The position numbers and the translations under genes are program-made. A stretch of 32,162 nt of DNA from Rhodothermales bacterium (lineage in GTDB: Bacteria > Bacteroidota > Rhodothermia > Rhodothermales > UBA10348): positions 1-32,162 of the forward strand of contig JAFMNH010000017.1 in assembly GCA_017859335.1 (NCBI GenBank), written 5' to 3'. Shown here piece by piece: positions 8,260 to 16,503 of this stretch. Within the stretch, counting starts at the first letter, position 1, and every line of letters begins with the position of its first letter. The notes below the pieces were generated by a model. That model had not been told where the DNA came from. It was given only the letters and a program-made list of their open reading frames with translations, and ran no database searches.

Positions 8260-9210
8260 ATGCATCAACACACCACCGAGACTGATTACCAGCGGCCCGT
8301 CATGATGGCCAGTCTGGCCGTCGCCTTCCTCATGTTGGGGGGCAAGACGTATGCGTGGCTGCTGACCGGATCAGCTGCCATTCTTTCCGATGCCCTGGAG
8401 TCTGTGGTTCATCTCTTCGCGACGGGGTTTGCAGCCTTTTCCCTGTGGTACTCCACGCAGCCCGCGGACGAGCAGCATCCCTATGGCCACGGCAAGGTGG
8501 CCTACTTCTCGTCAGGATTCGAGGGCGCGCTGATCACGATAGCTGCACTCAGCATCATGTACACGGCCATCGTGGACATCATGCGGGGTCCCGAAGTGGA
8601 GCAGATTGGGGCAGGGCTGCTGATTACGGGTGGTCTGGCTCTGGTCAATCTGGTACTTGGCTTGACGCTGGTATACACGGGGAAGAAGCACAACAGTATC
8701 GTGCTGCGTGCGAATGGCCATCATGTACTCACGGATATGTGGACATCCGCCGGTGTCATCGTGGGTTTGTTTCTGGTTCACCTGACTGGCATTGTGCTGC
8801 TCGATCCCATTGTGGCCATCTTCCTGGCACTCAATATCATGTGGACGGCCGGCAAGTTGATGAAAGACTCCTGGAACGGACTCATGGAAACAGCCGATCC
8901 GGAGGAGACCAGCAGGATTGTGACACTTCTCAATGAGGCGTTGGAGAAAGACATCATCCAAGGATATCACCAGCTACGCTACCGCCGGGTACTCGATCGC
9001 ATTTGGATCGAAGTGCATCTGCTATTCAGAGAAGGGTTGAGCATAACGGATGCCCATGATGAGTCCCATCGCGTTGAGGATGCCCTGCATCGGCTGTTTC
9101 CCGGGGACCGCGTCATTTTTACTGCCCATCTGGAGCCGGAACATCACGATGATGCTCATGCGGCGCGCTATCCGGAGCACGGTGAAGACAGTCTTCCAAG
9201 GAATTCCTGA
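8260..9210 (+). CDS. Cation diffusion facilitator (CDF) family metal efflux protein
   Basis: A 316-aa inner-membrane metal/proton antiporter of the CDF family. It has about six transmembrane helices followed by a cytoplasmic ferredoxin-like domain (about 213-300). The metal-site motifs are in TM2 (D44 in LSDALESVVH) and TM5 (H155 and D159 in NGHHVLTDMW). In TM2 the fourth position after D44 is a serine, where FieF-type proteins have a second aspartate. The HPYGHGK loop typical of the group is present. Exported metals probably include Zn(II) or Fe(II), but the sequence does not decide. Its TGA overlaps the ATG of the next gene by one base (TGATG), implying translational coupling to the flavin disulfide reductase. 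Confidence 0.9.
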   Translation: MHQHTTETDYQRPVMMASLAVAFLMLGGKTYAWLLTGSAAILSDALESVVHLFATGFAAFSLWYSTQPADEQHPYGHGKVAYFSSGFEGALITIAALSIMYTAIVDIMRGPEVEQIGAGLLITGGLALVNLVLGLTLVYTGKKHNSIVLRANGHHVLTDMWTSAGVIVGLFLVHLTGIVLLDPIVAIFLALNIMWTAGKLMKDSWNGLMETADPEETSRIVTLLNEALEKDIIQGYHQLRYRRVLDRIWIEVHLLFREGLSITDAHDESHRVEDALHRLFPGDRVIFTAHLEPEHHDDAHAARYPEHGEDSLPRNS

Positions 9211-10589
9211 TGCCTAGGAAACGAATCGTCATCGTAGGTGGCGTGGCCGCTGGTCCTGCTGCTGCCGCGGAGGCCCGACGAGCCGATCCGTCGTCGGAAA
9301 TCATCCTGGTGGAAAAAGGATCGGATATCTCGTACAGCGCATGCGAGATGCCCATCTACATTGCGGGTGATCTGAATGGGGTGGACCAGTTGGTCCGTTT
9401 TGATGCCGCGTCTTTCGCCGGGCGCTTCGATGTGATGGTTCGCCTGCAGACCGAGGTTGAACGGATTGATCCCGACACCCGGCATCTGGAGGTCAGGGAT
9501 GCATCCACCGGAACGAGAGAGCGCATCTGGTACGATGCCCTGGTTCTTGCCACCGGAATGCGGGCGCATGTGCCTGCTGCATTGCAAGCAGCGTCACACC
9601 ACGTCTTGACGCTGCGCAGCCTGGAGGATGCCCGTGTGTTTCGGGGTCGCTTGGATCGTGACCCGACAGGGCATGCTGTGGTCGTGGGGGCTGGTTACGT
9701 CGGTTTGGACGGTGTGGACGCCCTGTCGCGTGCAGGCTGGCGCGTTACCCTGCTGGCTTCCTCAGGACGCATCATGGCATCCGGCTTGGATCTGTCCATG
9801 AGCGATCATGTCGTGCAGTGGCTCACGGGTAGTGGCGTCGCCGTGCGTCCGGAGCGCGCAACAGGCCTTGATGTGTCTCCGGACGGGAGGATCAAAGCGG
9901 TACGTACGGATGCAGGAGAGCGGATCGGTTGCGATATGGTCCTGGTTGCTACCGGCACAAGACCTAATGATGAACTGGCACGTGATGCGGGCATTTCGTG
10001 TCGTGACGAGGGCGGCATCGTGGTCACTGACACGCTGCAGACCTCCGTACCGTCCATCTGGGCGTGTGGCGACGTGGCCGCTTTCACCGATGTGATCACA
10101 GGCACGGTATTCTCCGTACCGCTGGCATTGAATGCCTTCCGATCGGGCCGCGTTGCGGGGCGCAACGCGGCCCGCGGCGGGCGAGGTCGCCCTCGACGCA
10201 TGCCCCGGGTCGTACATGCTGCAGCGGTATCGGTCGGTAATCTGGAGATTGCGCACACCGGATGGTCGTTTGATGAGGCACGTAGGGCCGGGTTGGATGT
10301 AGTAGCGGCCGATGTGCGTCATCGGAGTGCGTCTTCGAATGCCCCAAATCGTCCGCTGCACGTTCGACTTGTCGTGGAAAAGAAGAGCAGGAAACTGGTC
10401 GGAGGGCAGCTTGTGGGGCAGGAGGGTGCGGCGCAGCGCATCAACACGTTGACAGCGCTCATTCGCACCGGTGCCACGATCGAGGACGTATATGCCCTCG
10501 ATTACGTCTACACGCCGCGCCTGGCGCCTGCACACGATCCACTCTTCGTAGCGGCACGTCAGATTCAGAAGATCCTCGATGGCTCATGA
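9210..10589 (+). CDS. CoA-disulfide reductase / NADH oxidase-like flavoprotein
   Basis: A 459-aa FAD- and NAD(P)H-dependent oxidoreductase. The N-terminal FAD motif is IVIVGGVAAGPAAAAEARR. The single redox cysteine C45 lies in SYSACEMPIY, matching the one-cysteine active site of CoA-disulfide reductases and related NADH oxidases. The NAD(P)-binding motif is VVVGAGYVGLDG (about 154), the second FAD motif is WACGDVAAF, and a C-terminal dimerisation domain starts near 330. No rhodanese domain is attached. It starts inside the stop codon of the CDF gene, with AAGGAA upstream, so it belongs to a two-gene operon. A role in thiol redox balance during metal stress is an inference from that pairing. 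Substrate (CoA disulfide, polysulfide or O2) cannot be told. Confidence 0.88.
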   Translation: MPRKRIVIVGGVAAGPAAAAEARRADPSSEIILVEKGSDISYSACEMPIYIAGDLNGVDQLVRFDAASFAGRFDVMVRLQTEVERIDPDTRHLEVRDASTGTRERIWYDALVLATGMRAHVPAALQAASHHVLTLRSLEDARVFRGRLDRDPTGHAVVVGAGYVGLDGVDALSRAGWRVTLLASSGRIMASGLDLSMSDHVVQWLTGSGVAVRPERATGLDVSPDGRIKAVRTDAGERIGCDMVLVATGTRPNDELARDAGISCRDEGGIVVTDTLQTSVPSIWACGDVAAFTDVITGTVFSVPLALNAFRSGRVAGRNAARGGRGRPRRMPRVVHAAAVSVGNLEIAHTGWSFDEARRAGLDVVAADVRHRSASSNAPNRPLHVRLVVEKKSRKLVGGQLVGQEGAAQRINTLTALIRTGATIEDVYALDYVYTPRLAPAHDPLFVAARQIQKILDGS

Positions 10590-10632
10590 CGTACGTCTTC
10601 TCCCGGTTCGTGAACATCCACCAAGCAGCCGG

Positions 10633-10649
10633 GTAGGGCCCTTCCCTAC
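10633..10649. terminator. Short hairpin after the flavoprotein gene
   Basis: A 6-bp stem (GTAGGG / CCCTAC) with a five-base loop in the 147-base gap before rsmB. No T run follows, so it is at best a weak terminator candidate. Confidence 0.2.
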
Positions 10650-10736
10650 GGGTGACCGCCGCGTCATCAAAGCCGCCGTACCCCTTCACCCGCATGCGCC
10701 CGTAATCCTAGCACCATCACGAAACCGTACAGCCCC

Positions 10737-12065
10737 GTGACCGCCCGAACCGATCGTCCTCCATCCATGCGCCTGCTGGCAGCCAGGGAACTGGATGCCA
10801 TGCTCGCTCAGGATGCCTACATCGGACTGCAGCGGGCCACACGCTCCGGCCATGCGGATATGGATCGAAGTATTCGGGATACCGTGGCGGGCGTCATCCG
10901 GTGGCAGCGTTATCTGGACTTCCTGATCAGCCGATTTTACCGTGGCGATGCATCCACGTTGGAGCAGCCGATGAGGACCATCCTGCGCATCGGGTTGCAC
11001 GGATTGCTTTTCTCCCGGCAGCCGGATCATGCCGTCCTGAACGAGACGGTGGAGGCTGCCAAGATTCACGTCAGGAAAGGAGCAGCCGGATTGACCAACG
11101 GGATCCTGCGTGCGGCTGCCCGCAAGCGAGATGCACTGCCAAAACCTGACGGAGACGCAGCCGACGTGCTTGGTACGCGCTACTCGCATCCCGACTGGAT
11201 GGTTCGGCGGTGGCTGGAACGGTATGGGCCCGAAGCCACCGAAAGCCTGCTGGCCTACAATAATCAGCGGCCCGTCTATGGATTGCATCTGGCCTCCAAT
11301 GCATCGGCGCTCAAGATGGCGCTTCGTGCCTCGGAGGTGGCGTTTGAGGAGTCTGCCTGGCTGGCGGACATGATACGGCTTCCCAGCCTGCAGCCCGTGA
11401 TCAAGGCGGGTTGGCTGTCTGAGGGCAAGGCGTGGGTGCAGGATGAGGCTGCTGCATTGGTGACCGCATTCGCTGGTGCAAAAGAGGGGAGTCAGGTGTT
11501 GGATCTGTGCGCGGCGCCCGGCGGGAAAACCATGCAGCTGGCTCGGGATGTCGGACCCGGTGGGCGCGTGGTGGCTTGCGATATCCAACAGAACAGACTG
11601 GGCCTGGTGCGACAGAATGCCGAGCGCCTGGCCCTGTCGAATATTGAGTTCGCGGTTCGGGACGCACGCTCGGTTCCTCAGGAGTGGATGGGAGCCTTTG
11701 ATCTCGTTCTCCTGGACGCTCCCTGTTCCGGTCTCGGTGTGCTGGCAAAGCGGGCGGATATGCGATGGCGACGGGAACTGTCCTCGGTCGATGAACTGAC
11801 CCGCCTTCAGAAGGAATTGTTCAGTGCAGCTGCCGCCTGTGTGCGCCCGGGTGGTGTACTCGTCTACAGCACATGCACCATAGAACCTGCCGAGAACGAG
11901 GAGCAGGTTGCGGCCTTCCTGGCCTCGCATCCTTCCTTTTCGCGGGAGGCTCCCGAGGCTGCCTTTCCGCATGAGTGGGTCACGGCCGATGGTGACTATC
12001 TGAGTCTGCCGTTCGAAAGTGGTATGGATGGTGCATATGCCGCTCGCTTGCGGCAGGTCGTGTGA
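10737..12065 (+). CDS. rsmB: 16S rRNA m5C967 methyltransferase RsmB
   Basis: A 442-aa SAM-dependent RNA cytosine-5 methyltransferase. An N-terminal NusB-like all-helical RNA-binding domain (about 10-135) precedes the Nol1/Nop2/Sun catalytic domain. SAM motif I is LDLCAAPGGKTMQLA (255-269). The two catalytic cysteines are C330 (DAPCSGLGV) and C380 (YSTCTIEPAENEE). The NusB fusion separates it from RsmF-type enzymes. I take the GTG at 10737; the ATG at 10767 is an alternative that would cost 10 residues and still keep the NusB domain. It is the first gene of a plus-strand run with the PorV-like, glycosyltransferase and TonB-like genes. Confidence 0.95.
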   Translation: MTARTDRPPSMRLLAARELDAMLAQDAYIGLQRATRSGHADMDRSIRDTVAGVIRWQRYLDFLISRFYRGDASTLEQPMRTILRIGLHGLLFSRQPDHAVLNETVEAAKIHVRKGAAGLTNGILRAAARKRDALPKPDGDAADVLGTRYSHPDWMVRRWLERYGPEATESLLAYNNQRPVYGLHLASNASALKMALRASEVAFEESAWLADMIRLPSLQPVIKAGWLSEGKAWVQDEAAALVTAFAGAKEGSQVLDLCAAPGGKTMQLARDVGPGGRVVACDIQQNRLGLVRQNAERLALSNIEFAVRDARSVPQEWMGAFDLVLLDAPCSGLGVLAKRADMRWRRELSSVDELTRLQKELFSAAAACVRPGGVLVYSTCTIEPAENEEQVAAFLASHPSFSREAPEAAFPHEWVTADGDYLSLPFESGMDGAYAARLRQVV

Positions 12066-12169
12066 TGCAGAGCGCAGTGCATCGGGCGGTCAAAAGGCGC
12101 CGAGCCCCGAAACCTGCTGCGCCATGTGGCATACCTCAGGCGGTATGGACCCCCAACCGGAAGGATTTC

Positions 12170-13240
12170 GTGACCCGCAGCGTACGTTTTTTCCTGATGA
12201 TGCTGGTGACCCTTGCGGGCACCGACGACGCCTTGGGACAACGCGTTGCCAAGTACGGGGCTGATTTCCTTGCCGGCGGCGTCGGCGCCCGCGCCCTGGG
12301 CATGGGAGGCGCTTTCATCTCGGTGGCGGATGACGTCTACGCCGGCTTCTGGAATCCTGCGGGCCTGCCTGAGGTGGACGCCCGGGAAGTTTCCTACATG
12401 CATGCCGAGCGCTTTTCCGGCATTGTCTCGTTCGACTACACGGGCTTCGCCGTTCCGTTTTCCGATCGTAGTGTGCTCGGCGTCAGTCTGATCCGCAGCG
12501 GGGTGAACGACATCAAGAACACGCTCGATGCGTGGGATGCAGAGCGCGATCAACCGATTCCGGATCCGGAGAGTGCCATCACCACCTTTTCTGCCGCCGA
12601 TTACGCGTTGCTCGTGGCCTATGGCAAACGAGTGACCCAAGCGTTTTCGTTCGGAGTGACCTCCAAGATCATTCGCCGCAACATTGGCGCTTTTGCCACG
12701 GCTTGGGGGTATTCCATGGACATCGGGGTCCGCTATCGTACGCCGTCCTGGCACCTCGGTGCAACGGTTCAGGACGTGACCACAATGCTGCAGTCCTGGT
12801 CTGTGGATACAGATCGGCTTGCTGCCATCCAGGATGTCTTCGGAGATGACCTTCCCGAGGGCGGCACAGAGTTGGTTCTTCCGGTGCTGCGCCTGGGTGC
12901 ATCGCGTTTGATGGATGTTCGCCCCGGATTGCTTCGCCTGGCCATGGATATGGACCTGTCCTTTGATGGTGCCACGTCATACACCCTTTCTCTTGGCTCC
13001 ATGGCCATGCATCCCCGGCTGGGAGCGGAGCTTGTCGTCGCCGACAGGGTGGCCTTCCGGGCCGGTTTCAATCGTATCCAGTTTGTGGACGGTGAGGGTA
13101 TTGACCTGACACCCTCCGTGGGCACGGGATTCAGATGGGGACGGGCTGCTCTGGATTATGGTTTCGGTGATTTTGCTGGTTTGGTATCGGATTTGGGATA
13201 TTCCCATCGCATTTCTGCCCAGTATCGTTTTGCTGACTGA
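12170..13240 (+). CDS. PorV/PorQ family outer-membrane beta-barrel protein
   Basis: A 356-aa exported beta-barrel related to PorV/PorQ, FadL-like proteins of Bacteroidota. The GTG at 12170 is preferred because GGAAGGA precedes it by about six bases and it opens directly on a signal peptide ending near ALG-Q24. The frame also extends to 12062, overlapping the end of rsmB, but that would add 36 residues before the signal. The mature start shows the family signature: GARALGMGGAFISVADD followed by FWNPAGL. The rest alternates amphipathic strands and ends with a strand at the C-terminus (AQYRFAD). PorV is a type IX secretion shuttle component in some Bacteroidota, but no other T9SS gene is visible here, so function is unassigned. 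It is 8 bases from the glycosyltransferase. Confidence 0.82.
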   Translation: MTRSVRFFLMMLVTLAGTDDALGQRVAKYGADFLAGGVGARALGMGGAFISVADDVYAGFWNPAGLPEVDAREVSYMHAERFSGIVSFDYTGFAVPFSDRSVLGVSLIRSGVNDIKNTLDAWDAERDQPIPDPESAITTFSAADYALLVAYGKRVTQAFSFGVTSKIIRRNIGAFATAWGYSMDIGVRYRTPSWHLGATVQDVTTMLQSWSVDTDRLAAIQDVFGDDLPEGGTELVLPVLRLGASRLMDVRPGLLRLAMDMDLSFDGATSYTLSLGSMAMHPRLGAELVVADRVAFRAGFNRIQFVDGEGIDLTPSVGTGFRWGRAALDYGFGDFAGLVSDLGYSHRISAQYRFAD

Positions 13241-13248
13241 GACGGCAC

Positions 13249-14223
13249 GTGTCTGATATCCCCTCCGATCGCCCCCACGTCTGCCTCGTCATCCCCGTGT
13301 ATAACGAGGAGGAAGTGCTTCCCGTACTGCTCGAGGCCCTTGCACGCTTCCAGGCCTCCCGAACGGAGCGCGTTTCGGTCCTGTTCGTGGATGACGGTTC
13401 CACCGACGGAACCGTTTCCTGCATTCAAACCGACACGAGCGGGATGACGGATATCCGTTTGATTTCGTTCTCCCGCAATTTTGGTCATCAGATTGCAGTT
13501 ACGGCGGGGCTGCATCTATGCGATGCGGACGCGGCCATCGTCATGGATGCCGATCTGCAGGATCCCCCCGAGGTGGCTGGCAGGATGATGGATGTCTGGA
13601 GGGACGGATACGATGTGGTCTACGGCAGGCGATTGGAACGGGAGGAAGTGGGCTGGCTGCAACGGGTTACCGCGGCGGTGTACTACCGCTTCTTCCGCTC
13701 TTTCACGGAGATGGATGCCCCGGTCGACACCGGTGACTTCCGTCTTGTTTCACGACCCGTTCTGGAGGCGTTTCGGGACCTGGGTGAGCAGCAGCCGTAC
13801 GTACGGGGTTTGATAGCATGGTTGGGTTTCCGCCAAACCGCGGTCGATTACGTGCGTCCCGGCAGGGCTGCCGGCAAGACGAAGTATCCGTGGCGCCGGC
13901 GCTTCGATCTGGCGCTCGATGGCCTGGCCTCGTTCTCAGGCAAGCCCCTCCGATTTGCCATGCGCCTTGGCCTTTTCATTTCGGCCGGTTCGTTCTTGGG
14001 TCTGGTATGGGTCCTGTTCACCAAATACGTATTCGAGACGGCGATAACCGGTTGGGCCTCATTGATATTTGCAGCCTTCTTCTTCGGGGGTGTGCAACTG
14101 TTCTTCCTTGGCGTTATCGGATCGTATCTGGCTCGCGTATACGATGAAGTCAAAGGCCGACCCAGGTATGTCATCCGGTCCTCCTGGCGGTCCGATACAG
14201 TAGACCTGGGTCATGGACCCTGA
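13249..14223 (+). CDS. GT2 glycosyltransferase, DPM1/GtrB type
   Basis: A 324-aa inner-membrane glycosyltransferase that probably moves a sugar from a nucleotide donor onto a polyprenyl phosphate. The GT-A domain has the donor motif FVDDGSTDGT (D48/D49) and metal-binding MDADLQDPPEV (D100, D102). YGRRLEREE and the acceptor-region motif DTGDFRLVSRPV are also present. Two C-terminal membrane helices (about 240-262 and 272-297) follow, as in GtrB/PglI-like enzymes. GTG start at 13249, 8 bases after the PorV-like stop; the TonB-like gene begins 9 bases after its end. The donor sugar is not predictable. Context suggests lipid-linked sugar supply for envelope glycans. Confidence 0.9.
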   Translation: MSDIPSDRPHVCLVIPVYNEEEVLPVLLEALARFQASRTERVSVLFVDDGSTDGTVSCIQTDTSGMTDIRLISFSRNFGHQIAVTAGLHLCDADAAIVMDADLQDPPEVAGRMMDVWRDGYDVVYGRRLEREEVGWLQRVTAAVYYRFFRSFTEMDAPVDTGDFRLVSRPVLEAFRDLGEQQPYVRGLIAWLGFRQTAVDYVRPGRAAGKTKYPWRRRFDLALDGLASFSGKPLRFAMRLGLFISAGSFLGLVWVLFTKYVFETAITGWASLIFAAFFFGGVQLFFLGVIGSYLARVYDEVKGRPRYVIRSSWRSDTVDLGHGP

Positions 14224-14232
14224 TGCCTTGAT

Positions 14233-15033
14233 ATGGGTTTCAACACCCGGTCTCTCGTACATGATCTCATGAAGTTGCGTAAAGAAGACAGAACAGGATT
14301 GCTTGTCAGCATCAGCCTGCACGTGATTGTGCTGGTGGTGCTTTCCTTGGTGACGGCCTCTGCCAGGGAGGAGCAGCCCATGGGATTTCTGGAAGTAGAA
14401 TTCGGTCCCCTCTCCGAGGGGCGACCGGTGCAGCAGGCGCCCATCCGGGAAGAGGCCGAGCCGGAAACCGAGCAAGAACCGCTCGAAGAGGTGGAGCGTC
14501 CTCCAGTTTCGCCACCAGAAGAGGCCAAGCCGGTGGACCTGCCCGACTCCGAGTTGGACATTCCGGATGAGGAAATCGTGGAAGCGCCTGAGGCCGAAGT
14601 GATTGCGCCGGAGGAACGTACCACCGAAGAAGAGGAGCAGCTGGAGGAGGACGAACAGCCCGAGCAAGAGGTCGTGCAGCCACTCGGAAGCGGTTCGCTT
14701 GACCCGGATGATGAAATGGACACGGGAGATGAGGGTACATCGAATCAGGAGAAGGCCTCGGCACCTTTCCGGATTGAGGGACTCAATCGGGACCCCATCA
14801 CGACTCCACTGCCTTCCTTCCTGTCCCAGAACAGCAATGTGCGTGTAACCGTCAGGATTACTGTCGATCCGCTCGGCAACGTGACGCAGGCGCTGCCTGT
14901 GCGTCGTGGAGACCCCACGCAGGACAGGGAGGTTCTGCGGGTTGTACGCGGGTGGCGGTTCAACCCGCTGCCGGCCAATGCCCCTCAGGAGCCGCAGCAG
15001 GGACTGATCACCTTCGTGTTCACTCGCCGCTGA
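14233..15033 (+). CDS. TonB-like energy transducer with acidic linker
   Basis: A 266-aa inner-membrane anchored protein. One helix (about 21-43) carries the SxxxH pattern (S26, H30) that E. coli TonB uses with ExbB/ExbD. Residues about 50-170 form an extended periplasmic linker rich in Glu and Pro with very little Lys, unlike the usual Lys-Pro/Glu-Pro linkers. The C-terminal domain (about 195-266) matches the TonB_C pattern: VTVRITVDPLGNV, then DREVLRVVRGWRFNPLP, ending in a beta strand. ExbB and ExbD are not in the window. It is the last gene of the operon and converges with the RsmF-like gene after 33 bases. The downstream minus-strand operon encodes a plug-barrel protein it could energise. 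M13 at 14269 is a possible later start. Confidence 0.85.
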   Translation: MGFNTRSLVHDLMKLRKEDRTGLLVSISLHVIVLVVLSLVTASAREEQPMGFLEVEFGPLSEGRPVQQAPIREEAEPETEQEPLEEVERPPVSPPEEAKPVDLPDSELDIPDEEIVEAPEAEVIAPEERTTEEEEQLEEDEQPEQEVVQPLGSGSLDPDDEMDTGDEGTSNQEKASAPFRIEGLNRDPITTPLPSFLSQNSNVRVTVRITVDPLGNVTQALPVRRGDPTQDREVLRVVRGWRFNPLPANAPQEPQQGLITFVFTRR

Positions 15034-15066
15034 TCGAGAGCGAGGCCGGCAAGCGCCGCGGCAGGT

Positions 15067-16494
15067 TCACCTTTCGAGTCCGTCAAGCCACTCGGAAACA
15101 CTCAGTCCTGCCTGGTTCACCGGAAAGAGGGAGTCGATCCGTCCGGTTGAGTCTACGTGGCCCATACCGAGCGCCAACGGACCACTGCGCACCAGGACGT
15201 ATCGGGTCCTGTCGCATGGTGGCACAAGCTCTAATGGGTCCACGGTTTGCCGGCACAGGAACGGCAGGATATCATCCTGTGACAGGTCAGCCGTCCCTGC
15301 TTGCGCATGGTGTGCGAGCAGAGGGGCCAAACCAGAGGAGGGACGGGAGTATCTGGAAGCCTGGCTCAGGCCACTCATTCCGGCCGATACCACGTTGAAG
15401 GGAAGCTCCGGGGTGGCTGCGCCCACCAGGCGGTTTCGCCTGCGATCCGTCGGCAGGATGCGAAAAGCATGATGGAAGGCCTCGTCAGGCGCGTAGGCGC
15501 TCCATGGCAGCACCCCGGAATCTGCAACCTTTGTATCGGGATGAGCAGGCCAGTCATCCCGCACCACGGTGCCTTCTTTGCGCAGCAGGGCAAGAAAGAA
15601 CCCTCCCGTGTCGTTGCGATGCGGCCAGATACGGCGCGTTCCAACAAGTGACGGATGCAGGGTCTGGCCATTCCAGTGGTCAATGCCCGGATCCAGCCTT
15701 GCGCCTTGAATCTCGAAGGGTTCGATGCTGACACTCCCTTCGCGGCCCGGACGGGAAACCACTCGATTGACCACCATCTCGTTCTCTTCCGGAGCGAACG
15801 TACACGTGGCATAGAGCACCCGTCCACCGGGCCGCGTAAGGCGTATGGCCCGTCGAAGCAGGGCCTCCTGCGTATCCGGCAGGGAGGCATCGCGATTCCG
15901 GGATCCGGGGCGCAACACCGAGGGGTTTTTGCGGCTTGTTCCCTCGCAGGAACACGGCACATCCACAAGTACGGCATCAAAACGCACGGGCACGTCCGAC
16001 GATTCGAGCGATCGGTCAGGAAAGGAGGTACCATCGTGGACTGTAAGAAGTACCTGCGGTAGTCGGAACCGGTCCACAAGGCCCCGCAGGACCTGCAGAC
16101 GGGCAGCGGACACATCGTTGCCAACCACACAGCCATGGATACCTACCGCTTCTGCCATGTGAACCGTCTTGTTTCCGGGTGCGGCGCAAAGATCCAGGAC
16201 CCGTTCTCCGGGCTGCAGCCCCATGGCCTGAACCGCCATCATGGCTGCCTCTTCCTGTATCAGAAACCCTCCAAGAAGAAAGTGCGCTCCGAATGGGCGG
16301 TCTTTGGCGCGTATCCTGAAGCCGTTGCGGGTCCATGATAGCGGCTCAAGGCCGGAGGGGGGGCATACCTCAAGGGCGGACCGATGGCCCTCAGGCATCC
16401 AGCAGGTTGATGGTAGCGGTCGATTGCATGCCGCACGAAAGGCAGCTACATCGCTGACCAGCTCATGATATCGTTCCAAGCGGTCATCTGACAT
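15067..16494 (-). CDS. RsmF-like RNA cytosine-5 methyltransferase
   Basis: A 475-aa SAM-dependent m5C methyltransferase of the Nol1/Nop2/Sun family. There is no NusB domain; a short N-terminal region leads to GGFLIQEEAAMM and SAM motif VLDLCAAPGNKT (99-110). The two cysteines are C181 (VDVPCSCEG) and C231 (YATCTFAPEENE). After the catalytic core (to about 320) there is a C-terminal extension like the RsmF/YebU tail, which in that family binds RNA. The usual RsmF target is C1407 of 16S rRNA; the target here is inferred, and a tRNA cannot be excluded. It starts 9 bases after the plug-barrel gene, so it is the last gene of the minus-strand surface operon. Confidence 0.88.
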   Translation of the reverse strand: MSDDRLERYHELVSDVAAFRAACNRPLPSTCWMPEGHRSALEVCPPSGLEPLSWTRNGFRIRAKDRPFGAHFLLGGFLIQEEAAMMAVQAMGLQPGERVLDLCAAPGNKTVHMAEAVGIHGCVVGNDVSAARLQVLRGLVDRFRLPQVLLTVHDGTSFPDRSLESSDVPVRFDAVLVDVPCSCEGTSRKNPSVLRPGSRNRDASLPDTQEALLRRAIRLTRPGGRVLYATCTFAPEENEMVVNRVVSRPGREGSVSIEPFEIQGARLDPGIDHWNGQTLHPSLVGTRRIWPHRNDTGGFFLALLRKEGTVVRDDWPAHPDTKVADSGVLPWSAYAPDEAFHHAFRILPTDRRRNRLVGAATPELPFNVVSAGMSGLSQASRYSRPSSGLAPLLAHHAQAGTADLSQDDILPFLCRQTVDPLELVPPCDRTRYVLVRSGPLALGMGHVDSTGRIDSLFPVNQAGLSVSEWLDGLER

Positions 16495-16503
16495 CGGATC
16501 AGC

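Noticed and set aside
10686-11972. A 428-codon minus-strand open frame opposite rsmB
   Set aside because: It shadows a well-supported methyltransferase gene and reads as low-information His/Gln/Pro-rich sequence.
12062-12169. N-terminal extension of the PorV-like protein overlapping rsmB
   Set aside because: It would place 36 basic residues ahead of a normal signal peptide; the GTG at 12170 has a good ribosome binding site.
12170-13240. A type IX secretion locus, from the PorV-like protein
   Set aside because: No PorT, PorU, GldK-N or C-terminal sorting-domain protein is visible; PorV/PorQ-like proteins also occur apart from T9SS clusters.
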